Source: an uncultured Erysipelotrichaceae bacterium
GTDB lineage: Bacteria; Bacillota_I; Bacilli_A; Erysipelotrichales; Erysipelotrichaceae
Reading direction: 5' to 3'
Length of the DNA stretch: 6,664 bases
Assembly: GCA_902795905.1 (NCBI GenBank)
Contig: CADBMY010000204.1
Span: 1-6,664 of the forward strand
The translations under genes and the position numbers were made by a program. A model generated the notes under the pieces. That model was given only the letters and a program-made list of their open reading frames with translations, was not told the origin of the DNA and ran no database searches. Of this stretch, positions 1 to 5,560 are shown piece after piece. Within the stretch, counting starts at the first letter, position 1; the number at the start of each line of letters is the position of its first letter.

Positions 1-278
1 GTGACAATGATGTTCTTTGCGAATACTTCATCACGTGCGGAACCATTCAGACCCGAATGATCGCAGAAGATCCATTTCAGTGTATCGCTTTCCAGCATGC
101 AGTTATCCACATCACCAAGAATAATAGCGGCATCCGCATCCTTCAGTTCTTCTTTGATCTTATCCTTCTCATAGAAATTCACATACACGAATTCCGCTTC
201 CGGGAAGACATTGCGCAGTCTATGGTAGTTTTCCTTGTTATACCAAACTGTAGATACGACTTTCCTGATCTTGGGCAT
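1..278 (-). CDS. D-2-hydroxyacid dehydrogenase, N-terminal part (runs off left edge)
   Basis: This is the first 92 complete codons of a gene that continues beyond position 1. The family oxidises or reduces D-2-hydroxy acids and 2-keto acids with NAD(P) in the cytoplasm. The visible part matches the family's N-terminal substrate-binding half: a short beta-strand start (MPKIRKVVST), an acidic helix followed by DADAAIILGD (residues 47-56), then LKWIFCDHSGLNG (67-79), which corresponds to the family's usual 'LKWI...aGlng' segment before the next strand (NIIV). The NAD-binding Rossmann motif and the catalytic Arg/Glu/His lie in the missing part, so the exact substrate cannot be stated. The ATG at 276-278 is preceded by GAGGAA (285-290) with a 6-nt spacer. 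The gene starts 20 bp after the stop of the GHL6-type hydrolase, so the two are probably one operon. Family placement is from remembered sequence pattern only. Confidence 0.72.
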   Translation of the reverse strand, partial: MPKIRKVVSTVWYNKENYHRLRNVFPEAEFVYVNFYEKDKIKEELKDADAAIILGDVDNCMLESDTLKWIFCDHSGLNGSARDEVFAKNIIV

Positions 279-298
279 GATATATTCCTCGCTTTCTG

Positions 299-2260
299 TT
301 AGTCCGTTTCATGCAGGACGATCATTTCAAAGTTCTTCAGGACATCCAGATGTACTTCAGTACAGTCCTCTTTCGTGATCATGGATACGGAACCGCCGTT
401 CAAGGCCTCCGCACTGCAGAAATTCCCCGGAACCTCGAGAATGATCCCACGCATTTCTACAGGCTCAAAGAAACTGTTGCCGAAGTAACCGCTGGTATTG
501 ATCAGGGAGATCACTTTCTTTCCTTCCTTCTGACTGTATACCAGTTCAACGGTAGGATGCAGACGCTGGCCCATATCTTTCAGACCGCAGAGTCCAAACA
601 GAACATCCTGCATGAAATTCAATGTATTCGTATATCCTTCCGCATGGTAGAAGCTTCCGCACTTCCAGGGAATAAAGATACCCTTACCGCTGCCGCATGC
701 ATATACGGTAATCCCAGGATCTTCTGATTCCTCGGTCGGATAGCAGACTTCCGGCGGTCCAAGACGCGGCTCCGGTTCCGTATGCATGTACTTTGTGATG
801 CCTTCCGCATACTCTGCCTCGGTGATCTCATCACCTGCCGCAATCACCGGTGAGATGCAGCTTCTGACAAAAACCGTCCGGTCATTGCCCTTCACCGTAA
901 AGACCGTGCTTTTGACTATCTTCTTGCCTGTGACCTTCTCAACACCCAGGCACTTCAGGGTATCAGCCTTACCCCTGACCCCGGAATCACCGGAGGAGAT
1001 GACCGTACCGCCGTTCTGTGCAAATGTATCCAGCAATGTGCAGGCATCCGCATTCAGATCGGACGCATCAGCCAGGATCACGACTTTCTTCCCCTGCAGC
1101 GCTGCCTCCGTAACACCGTTAGCACGTACTTCATCAAACGGGATATGACTCGCACTCAGTGTACGTACCCAGCCATACTGTTCAGGATCATATCTGCCCT
1201 GTCTTGACTTACTGACAAGCAGTACTTCCGCAGCACTGGTAAGACCCATGATCATATCTTCATTCTGCTTATGGAACTGAAAGACATTCCTGGTACCGGC
1301 AAAGACCGATAGATCTCTGTGATTGTCCAGACGTCCCATAATGTAGACGCTGGTGCTTCCGGAGTGCGCAAGATTCTGCCACTGACGCAGCTCCAGCACA
1401 CCCGGAGATACAGAACTCTCACGGTAACGGAAACCCATGAAGTCAACACTGGCATTGTCTGATACAAGTGTGCGCTTCGCCCCGGAAGTGATCCTGGAGT
1501 TGGAAGAAGCACTGTATACCCAGATCGGCTCACCGATTGCTGTATGTGACTCCGTACGCAGATAATCTACTTTATCTAAAGCGATCTCCGGGTTGATGGC
1601 TTTGATCGCCATGTTCATCTTTGCGCGCAGTTTGCCTCCGGCCGCAGACTGGAAGCCCATGTACCGCATCATTGCCGGATCTCTCATATCCATCTTCTGC
1701 GGGACATCCATGCCGGTGGCTGCCTTAAAGCCCTTACGGCAGTTCTCACATGTGCAGAAGCCATGGATCTTCTCGTTGTAGTCTGTCGCAATAAAGCCGC
1801 TCATGTTGCAGTAAACACCGTCAAACGGATGTGTATTGAGCATCTCCTGCAGGATCTCAATGACCTTTTCCTGCTGGTACTCACTGTTCTGGCAGGTCTG
1901 AACGAAACCGTTCTGCTCGATGATCTTTCCCTCTGCTGTGATAAAGGCCCACTCGGGATGTTTCTCATATACCGCATAGGGGATCTTGGAAAAATCCATG
2001 CGGGCAATCACCTTGATACCCTTCGCATGACATGCCTCGATCATCTCCTTCAGGGAACTGCCTGTCAGATAACTGCTTACAGTATGAAACGGAAGTTTAC
2101 TCGGATAACTTGCAAGAATACCGCCGGCATTCAATGTCACGACAGTAGCACCGAAGTCTGCCAGATCCTGTGCGAATCTCTGTGCATCGACATCCGCCAT
2201 GTCAGTTTCACGAAAGTTTGTCTGTACCATTCTCCATGGGTAATTTGTCCACCAGCTCAT
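299..2260 (-). CDS. Putative glycoside hydrolase, GHL6 type with beta-galactosidase-like trimerisation domain
   Basis: A 653-residue protein resembling the 'hypothetical glycosyl hydrolase 6' group, a TIM-barrel family related to GH42 and alpha-amylase-fold enzymes whose substrates are mostly undetermined. Residues about 1-330 look like the barrel: an N-terminal WWTNYPWRMVQTNFRE stretch, GIKVIARMDFS (81-91, a beta strand), HPEWAF (101-106), FDGVYCNMSGF (146-156, end of a barrel strand where an acid or its substitute is usual; here N152), and a Cys cluster C169-x-C171-x-x-C174 that may bind a metal or stabilise a loop. Residues about 340-440 (AAEVLLVS... KKVVILAD... GGTVISSGDSG) look like the GATase1-fold trimerisation domain of GH42-like enzymes. 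The last 200 residues appear beta-rich. There is no signal peptide, so it should act in the cytoplasm on imported sugars or glycosides. The ATG has an excellent AGGAGG (2270-2275), 9 nt away. The dehydrogenase follows at 20 bp. Enzymatic activity is inferred, not shown. Confidence 0.78.
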   Translation of the reverse strand: MSWWTNYPWRMVQTNFRETDMADVDAQRFAQDLADFGATVVTLNAGGILASYPSKLPFHTVSSYLTGSSLKEMIEACHAKGIKVIARMDFSKIPYAVYEKHPEWAFITAEGKIIEQNGFVQTCQNSEYQQEKVIEILQEMLNTHPFDGVYCNMSGFIATDYNEKIHGFCTCENCRKGFKAATGMDVPQKMDMRDPAMMRYMGFQSAAGGKLRAKMNMAIKAINPEIALDKVDYLRTESHTAIGEPIWVYSASSNSRITSGAKRTLVSDNASVDFMGFRYRESSVSPGVLELRQWQNLAHSGSTSVYIMGRLDNHRDLSVFAGTRNVFQFHKQNEDMIMGLTSAAEVLLVSKSRQGRYDPEQYGWVRTLSASHIPFDEVRANGVTEAALQGKKVVILADASDLNADACTLLDTFAQNGGTVISSGDSGVRGKADTLKCLGVEKVTGKKIVKSTVFTVKGNDRTVFVRSCISPVIAAGDEITEAEYAEGITKYMHTEPEPRLGPPEVCYPTEESEDPGITVYACGSGKGIFIPWKCGSFYHAEGYTNTLNFMQDVLFGLCGLKDMGQRLHPTVELVYSQKEGKKVISLINTSGYFGNSFFEPVEMRGIILEVPGNFCSAEALNGGSVSMITKEDCTEVHLDVLKNFEMIVLHETD

Positions 2261-2268
2261 AGATTATC

Positions 2269-2384
2269 GCCTCCTGTTTACATTTATCAATGAATCATAT
2301 ATAGAAGTTCTCACGCTTATAATTTATCTTTCCATCTGTTCCATTGATATTTGTATATTTGCTATTCTGTGTTCAAATTCGATG
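2269..2384 (-). promoter_or_regulatory. AT-rich leader and possible promoter of the hydrolase operon
   Basis: The gap between tetR and the hydrolase gene is very AT-rich compared with both flanking genes. Read on the minus strand it has two -10-like boxes: TATAAG (2316-2321) and TATGAT (2294-2299). Neither has a good -35 at the usual distance: TTATAA and GGAACA are only half-matches. The minus strand also carries AACAGATG (2333-2340), an 8-mer shared with the core of the palindrome in the tetR control region. No clear intrinsic terminator follows tetR, so the hydrolase may be transcribed both from tetR and from this gap. The promoter assignment is weak. Confidence 0.3.
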
Positions 2385-2400
2385 TCTGATGATCATCAGA
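2385..2400. repeat. Perfect 16-bp palindrome over the tetR stop codon
   Basis: TCTGATGATCATCAGA is its own reverse complement over all 16 bases and includes the TGA stop of tetR (2396-2398). It is not followed by a T-run on the minus strand, so it is a poor intrinsic terminator. Lying just upstream of the hydrolase operon, it could be an operator, but being partly coding it may also be chance. No protein can be assigned to it from sequence. Confidence 0.5.
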
Positions 2401-2944
2401 TAAACGCCTGATGTACACCGGCTTCAATCACCGAGGCAACTTCTTTTTTATCAGGTGTGCAGTCATTCCGGATCCATTCCAGGATCACTGTCAGGATCCC
2501 GCCGCACATGTATGAAATGCGCATTCTACGGAGGGAATCCGTTTCCGGATGCTCCTGTGCCGCGATCTTCTGTATTTCCTGCAGAAGGCGGAATGCAAAA
2601 ACACTGTCCGTGTCATTGAACAGTATCCGGCAGAGATTCTTCCGTTTCTCGATCAGGTCCAATGCTTCCTCTACGCTTCTGCGGAGCCTTACCGCATCGC
2701 TTTTTTCACTGCTGTATTTTTTTGAAATATCCACAAACAGCTGACGGAAAAAGCCCTGCGTTACAGCATCATACAGTGCATAGATATCTTCGTAGTACCG
2801 GTAGAACGTGGTCCGGTTGATCTCTGCCTCATGACAGAGATCCTGCACAGTGATTCTGTGCAATGGTTTTTCCTCCAGCAGACGGATCAGACTTTCACGG
2901 ATATCACGGTCTGTCCTTCTTTTCGATGCGCTCATGTCTCCCAT
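2396..2944 (-). CDS. TetR/AcrR-family transcriptional regulator
   Basis: A 182-residue one-component regulator, normal length for the family. The N-terminal DNA-binding domain covers about residues 9-57: a first helix (RDIRESLIRLLEEKPLHRI), then the helix-turn-helix ITVQDLCHEAEINRTTFYRYYEDIYAL (31-57) with the near-invariant T-F-Y-x-Y/H signature. The C-terminal half is helical and ends with YMCGGILTVILEWIRND (145-161), the pattern of the DhaS-like TetR C-terminal group common in Firmicutes. It should be a cytoplasmic dimer that releases DNA on binding a small ligand, or acts as an activator as some in this group do. The first ATG is chosen because GGAGGA (2954-2959) sits 9 nt before it. The second Met (residue 4) is 18 nt away. 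The divergent NTF2-like gene and the palindromes between them suggest autoregulation and control of that gene, perhaps also of the hydrolase downstream. The ligand is unknown. Confidence 0.9.
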   Translation of the reverse strand: MGDMSASKRRTDRDIRESLIRLLEEKPLHRITVQDLCHEAEINRTTFYRYYEDIYALYDAVTQGFFRQLFVDISKKYSSEKSDAVRLRRSVEEALDLIEKRKNLCRILFNDTDSVFAFRLLQEIQKIAAQEHPETDSLRRMRISYMCGGILTVILEWIRNDCTPDKKEVASVIEAGVHQAFI

Positions 2945-2976
2945 TTTCTGTTTTCCTCCGATCAGTTTTCATCCAT

Positions 2977-3020
2977 CTGACGCATTCTGCGACAGATCTT
3001 GCAGAACTGATGCATTCTGC
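2977..3020. repeat. Two 14-bp direct repeats, each holding an 11-bp palindrome, 30 bp apart
   Basis: CTGACGCATTCTGC (2977-2990) recurs as CTGATGCATTCTGC (3007-3020), exactly 30 bp downstream and differing at one base. Extended by one base, each copy holds a small palindrome: CGCA-TTC-TGCG (2981-2991) and TGCA-TTC-TGCA (3011-3021). The single difference (C to T) is matched by a change of the pairing base (G to A), so symmetry is kept in both. The second copy also forms a larger inverted repeat, TGCAGAA/TTCTGCA (3000-3021). Both copies lie in the presumed tetR leader. A pair of protein-binding sites on one DNA face is a plausible reading. Confidence 0.5.
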
Positions 3021-3023
3021 ACC

Positions 3024-3054
3024 GGAACGTCTGAATCTGTGCCTTGAACGTTCC
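3024..3054. repeat. Inverted repeat GGAACGT / ACGTTCC in the tetR control region
   Basis: GGAACGT at 3024-3030 is complemented by ACGTTCC at 3048-3054 with a 17-nt spacer. The right arm is itself part of the 8-bp palindrome GAACGTTC (3046-3053). It lies just downstream of the best tetR -10 box. It may be a hairpin in the tetR leader RNA or a binding site. Its length makes chance possible. Confidence 0.3.
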
Positions 3055-3072
3055 CATCATAAAATTTATTCT
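3044..3072 (+). promoter_or_regulatory. Weak candidate promoter for the NTF2-like gene
   Basis: TTGAAC (3044-3049) and TATTCT (3067-3072) are separated by 17 bp and each match 4 of 6 consensus bases. Transcription would begin near 3079, just before the 24-bp inverted repeat, so a repressor bound there would block it. The box TATAAC (3106-3111) matches consensus better, but it has no -35 at the right distance and would start transcription at the ribosome binding site. Confidence 0.25.
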
Positions 3073-3083
3073 GAATTTGTAAA
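3056..3083 (-). promoter_or_regulatory. Probable tetR promoter
   Basis: On the minus strand TTTACA (3078-3083) and TATGAT (3056-3061) each match 5 of 6 consensus bases with a 16-bp spacer, the best promoter seen in this gap. It would give tetR a leader of about 100 nt containing the repeated palindromes. Its -35 touches the 24-bp inverted repeat at 3083-3106, as expected for autoregulation, and it overlaps the candidate promoter of the divergent gene. Confidence 0.45.
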
Positions 3084-3106
3084 AAGCGCAACAGATGTTG
3101 CACTTT
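3083..3106. promoter_or_regulatory. Probable TetR operator: 24-bp near-perfect inverted repeat
   Basis: The arms AAAGCGCAACA (3083-3093) and TGTTGCACTTT (3096-3106) pair at 10 of 11 positions around a 2-bp centre (GA). The core GCAACAGATGTTGC has perfect 6-bp arms. The size, the near-complete symmetry and the position between a tetR gene and its divergent neighbour are what TetR-family operators usually show. It abuts the -35 of the tetR promoter and precedes the ribosome binding site of the NTF2-like gene by 12 bp, so one bound dimer could control both genes. Assignment to this TetR is inferred. Confidence 0.55.
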
Positions 3107-3118
3107 ATAACAAATGTC

Positions 3119-3124
3119 GGAGGT
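3119..3124 (+). promoter_or_regulatory. Ribosome binding site that sets the NTF2-like start
   Basis: GGAGGT lies 7 nt before the ATG at 3132 and only 2 nt after the in-frame ATG at 3114. It therefore excludes the upstream ATG and removes six residues from the longest reading frame. Confidence 0.85.
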
Positions 3125-3131
3125 AAAAAAG

Positions 3132-3611
3132 ATGAGACTCGAAACAAAAGCAGTGAAAGAAAATTCCCGTGAACTTCGCATTCAGGCAATGAATGAGATC
3201 GATGCGAAGCCGGTTGTAACACTTCAGGACGAAATGGTGAAGAGAATGTATGACTGGTGGGGAAACTGGGTGCCTGATTATGAAGGATGGCTGAAACTGG
3301 CTGACAGCCTGTATGCACCGGAGGCAATCATCAATGCAATCGGCGGCGAGCAGAAGTATAGTGATTACCGTCTCAGTATGAAGGAACAGCGTGATCGCTG
3401 CACCATGGAAATGGGTCCGATCATGCAGTCCATTGTCGGTGAGGATACCGTTGCACTGGTATATGACATGTATCTGATGCCCAAAGGAATGGAAGACAAG
3501 GTCACCTTCACAATGACAGTAATGGAATTCAACCATTTCGGTATCGTGGACGGAAAGCTGATGGTCACCCGCCTGGATCTGTATACTGACGGCGGAAACA
3601 TGCCGAAGTAA
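3132..3611 (+). CDS. NTF2/SnoaL-like small protein of unknown function
   Basis: A 159-residue soluble protein that looks like the NTF2-like fold (SnoaL, ketosteroid isomerase and dehydratase relatives), a cone-shaped alpha+beta barrel enclosing a pocket for a small hydrophobic ligand. Helical residues about 32-62 include the Trp-rich YDWWGNWVPDYEGWLKLADSLYA, where the catalytic-pocket helix and 'daly-a' strand usually lie. Alternating strands follow: GEDTVALVYDMYLMP (103-117), KVTFTMTVMEFNHFGIVDGKLM (123-144) and a final strand. The C-terminal YTDGGNMPK is short and polar. No signal peptide or membrane segment is present. An ATG at 3114 is in frame, but the ribosome binding site GGAGGT (3119-3124) lies inside that extension and is 7 nt before the ATG at 3132, so 3132 is the real start. 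The gene stands alone between a TetR-controlled region and a terminator. It could be an isomerase, dehydratase or ligand-binding protein. I cannot choose. Confidence 0.75.
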   Translation: MRLETKAVKENSRELRIQAMNEIDAKPVVTLQDEMVKRMYDWWGNWVPDYEGWLKLADSLYAPEAIINAIGGEQKYSDYRLSMKEQRDRCTMEMGPIMQSIVGEDTVALVYDMYLMPKGMEDKVTFTMTVMEFNHFGIVDGKLMVTRLDLYTDGGNMPK

Positions 3612-3629
3612 ACTGACTGTGCATGGTCC

Positions 3630-3658
3630 GGCAGACAGGATGAACTGTCTGCCTTTTC
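3630..3658 (+). terminator. Intrinsic terminator after the NTF2-like gene
   Basis: The arms GGCAGACAG (3630-3638) and CTGTCTGCC (3645-3653) pair perfectly over 9 bp around the loop GATGAA and are followed by TTTT. The hairpin starts 18 bp after the stop codon. It separates the NTF2-like transcript from the SDR gene, so the latter needs its own promoter or read-through. Confidence 0.85.
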
Positions 3659-3827
3659 ATGATTGAAATACCCGGGACAGAAGACCGGCTGACTGCAGTC
3701 TGACCCGGACATGCGCTTCTTATAAAAGCAGAAGCAGAAATATAAAAGCGATTTTCTGAATATATATTGCGCCGGCACAAATTATACTCAGGCTTGTAAA
3801 TTGAAATGAAAACGGAGGTCTCAGAAG
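3659..3827 (+). promoter_or_regulatory. Leader/promoter region of the SDR gene, with repeats
   Basis: This gap is palindrome-rich. GACTGCAGTC (3691-3700) is a perfect 10-bp palindrome, flanked by CCGGG (3672-3676) and CCCGG (3704-3708). GCTTCT/AGAAGC (3715-3720, 3730-3735) form an inverted repeat around TATAAAAGC, and TATAAAAGC itself is repeated at 3721-3729 and 3741-3749, exactly 20 bp apart. Candidate -10 boxes are TATAAA (3721-3726) and TATACT (3783-3788), but no good -35 stands at the right distance for either. The SDR ribosome binding site GGAGGT is at 3814-3819. A regulated promoter is likely, but I cannot place it with confidence. Confidence 0.35.
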
Positions 3828-5513
3828 ATGAAAACACTTTATTTATTAACCGGTGCCGCAGGATTCCTCGGTTCCAACATCTGTACCCAGCTTCTCGAAC
3901 GCGGTGACAGCGTACGTGCATTTGTGCTCAAAGGCGATCCTGCCGCGAAATATATTCCCTCAGGCGTGGTGATCTTTGAAGGAGATCTCTGCAGTGCAGA
4001 AGACTGCAGCCGGTTCTTTGACGTACCGGAAGATACGGAAACCATCTGTATCCACTGTGCAAGCATGGTTACTGTCAACCCCAACTACAGTGAAAAGCTG
4101 ATCGCTGTCAATGTCGGCGGTACCGAGAATATCATCGCTGCCGCAAAGAGCCACCCGAGTTTTAAAAAGCTTGTCTATGTCTCCAGTACCGGTGCGATTC
4201 CGGAGCTGCCCAAGGGACAGAAGATCAGGGAAGTCGATCAGTTTGTACCGTATGATGATGACAAGGTCGTCGGCTGGTACTCACGCTCCAAGGCCATGGC
4301 TACCCAGAAAGTACTGGATGCCGCAAAGGAAGGCCTGAATGCCTGTGTCGTACACCCGAGCGGGATCCTCGGTCCCAACGATCATGCGATCAGTGAAACA
4401 ACAGGCACGATCATCAAGATCATGAACGGTGAGATGCCTGTAGGTATGGGCGGAAGCTTCAACCTCTGCGATGTACGTGACCTGGCCTACGGTACGATCG
4501 CAGCCTGTGATAAGGGCAGACAGGGAGAATGCTATATCCTCGGCAATAAGGAAGTTACCCTGAAGGAAGTCGCCAAGATGCTTCATGATGCCTGCGGATG
4601 TAAGCAGCCTCTGTTCTATGTACCGATCCCGATGGCTTACAGACTCGCCGCCCAGATGGAAAAGAAAGCCGCAAAGACAGGTGAAAAGCCGTTAATGACC
4701 ACCTTTGCGGTATACAACCTGGACAGAAACAATGCATTTGACTACTCCAAGGCAGAACGTGAGCTCGGCTATCACACACGCTCCTATGCCGAGACACTTG
4801 GCGATGAAGCGAGATGGCTCGTTGCCGAAGGCAAGATCAAGGGCAATGTACATGTGAATGATACGGTCAAGGAGACAGTCAGTGCCGATGAAGGTCTTCG
4901 CACCGCAATGGAAAGCCGCACACTGATCAGAAATACTGCCTCTGCGGAAAGTGAAGACGTACTGAACCACATCCTGTTTACTGCCGGCATCAAGGAATAT
5001 ACACCGGAAGCTCTGCACAATGCATATCAGGCACTGCAGCTCAGCAGAAATGCTGAAGAACTTCTTTCCCTGTTTGAAAACAGTTACGGGGAATGCTGCA
5101 AACGTCTGGCAGCGTATGATATGTCTTTATCTCCTGCGGAGTATGATCTCGCAAAAGATGTCATCTCCTGTACTGCAGACAAAGCTATGGCACAGGAAAT
5201 GAACACAGTCAGAGAGATCCCGGATGCTGCAGAGACCTTAAAGAAATACGGATATTATCACATCACGGAAGACTTCCTCTCTACCCTGATCCATTATGCC
5301 AATCTGATGGACCAGACCGGTATGTTTACCGAAGAAGACTACAGATCCATGACCGGTATGAACTTCCGTGAGCGTGTATGCGCAAACATTCATCAGCTTT
5401 CTGCTGTCGGTGTCATTGCGGCACTGCGCTTCGGCCTGGCTTCTGCCTTCGAACCAGCATACCTGATCGCTGTCGCAGGCGGATGCACACTGATCCGTCA
5501 GCGCTTCGAATAG
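3828..5513 (+). CDS. Extended SDR (NAD(P)-dependent epimerase/reductase) with unknown C-terminal extension
   Basis: A 561-residue protein. Residues 1 to about 340 form an extended short-chain dehydrogenase: nucleotide motif TGAAGFLG (8-15), GDL (52-54, adenine-pocket acid D53), NVGGTENI (95-102), active-site Ser/Thr at YVSST (117-121), catalytic Y151-x-x-x-K155 in WYSRSK, then VHPSGILGP (175-183) and a C-terminal substrate-binding part (FNLCDVRDLA, 211-220). It resembles 3-beta-hydroxysteroid dehydrogenase, dihydroflavonol reductase and sugar epimerase relatives, which act on hydroxyl/keto groups of small molecules or nucleotide sugars. The usual length is about 320-350. Here about 210 more residues follow: helical and acidic, Cys-containing (C423, C424, C448), then a hydrophobic tail (about 525-556: VGVIAALRFGL... 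YLIAVAGG) that might contact membrane or a partner. I do not recognise this extension. The start ATG follows GGAGGT by 8 nt. A shared terminator follows. Substrate unknown. Confidence 0.85.
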   Translation: MKTLYLLTGAAGFLGSNICTQLLERGDSVRAFVLKGDPAAKYIPSGVVIFEGDLCSAEDCSRFFDVPEDTETICIHCASMVTVNPNYSEKLIAVNVGGTENIIAAAKSHPSFKKLVYVSSTGAIPELPKGQKIREVDQFVPYDDDKVVGWYSRSKAMATQKVLDAAKEGLNACVVHPSGILGPNDHAISETTGTIIKIMNGEMPVGMGGSFNLCDVRDLAYGTIAACDKGRQGECYILGNKEVTLKEVAKMLHDACGCKQPLFYVPIPMAYRLAAQMEKKAAKTGEKPLMTTFAVYNLDRNNAFDYSKAERELGYHTRSYAETLGDEARWLVAEGKIKGNVHVNDTVKETVSADEGLRTAMESRTLIRNTASAESEDVLNHILFTAGIKEYTPEALHNAYQALQLSRNAEELLSLFENSYGECCKRLAAYDMSLSPAEYDLAKDVISCTADKAMAQEMNTVREIPDAAETLKKYGYYHITEDFLSTLIHYANLMDQTGMFTEEDYRSMTGMNFRERVCANIHQLSAVGVIAALRFGLASAFEPAYLIAVAGGCTLIRQRFE

Positions 5514-5533
5514 ACTTTACAGTGAATACAAAC

Positions 5534-5560
5534 AAAGATCCGGTGATGACCGGATCTTTT
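5534..5560. terminator. Bidirectional intrinsic terminator between convergent genes
   Basis: AAAGATCCGGT (5534-5544) and ACCGGATCTTT (5549-5559) form a perfect 11-bp stem around the loop GATG. On the plus strand it follows the SDR stop by 20 bp and ends in TTTT. On the minus strand it begins at the last bases of the glycosyltransferase stop codon (5559-5561) and ends in TTTGTTTG, a weaker T-tract. It should end both convergent transcripts. Confidence 0.88.

Noticed and set aside
57..1148. Several open frames on the plus strand opposite the hydrolase and dehydrogenase genes (for example 311-727, 786-1148).
   Set aside because: They lack ribosome binding sites, have no recognisable protein pattern, and lie fully antisense to well-supported genes.
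2385..2400. The 16-bp palindrome as an intrinsic terminator of tetR.
   Set aside because: No T-run follows on the minus strand, so it is more likely an operator or chance.
3099..3127. TTGCAC (3099-3104) as a -35 for a promoter of the NTF2-like gene.
   Set aside because: The matching -10 would fall inside the ribosome binding site.
3114..3131. An ATG six codons upstream of the NTF2-like start.
   Set aside because: The ribosome binding site is located inside this stretch, so it cannot be translated from there efficiently.
2962..3536. Minus-strand open frames opposite the NTF2-like gene and across the control region.
   Set aside because: Low-complexity His/Phe/Cys-rich translations without a ribosome binding site, antisense to a supported gene.
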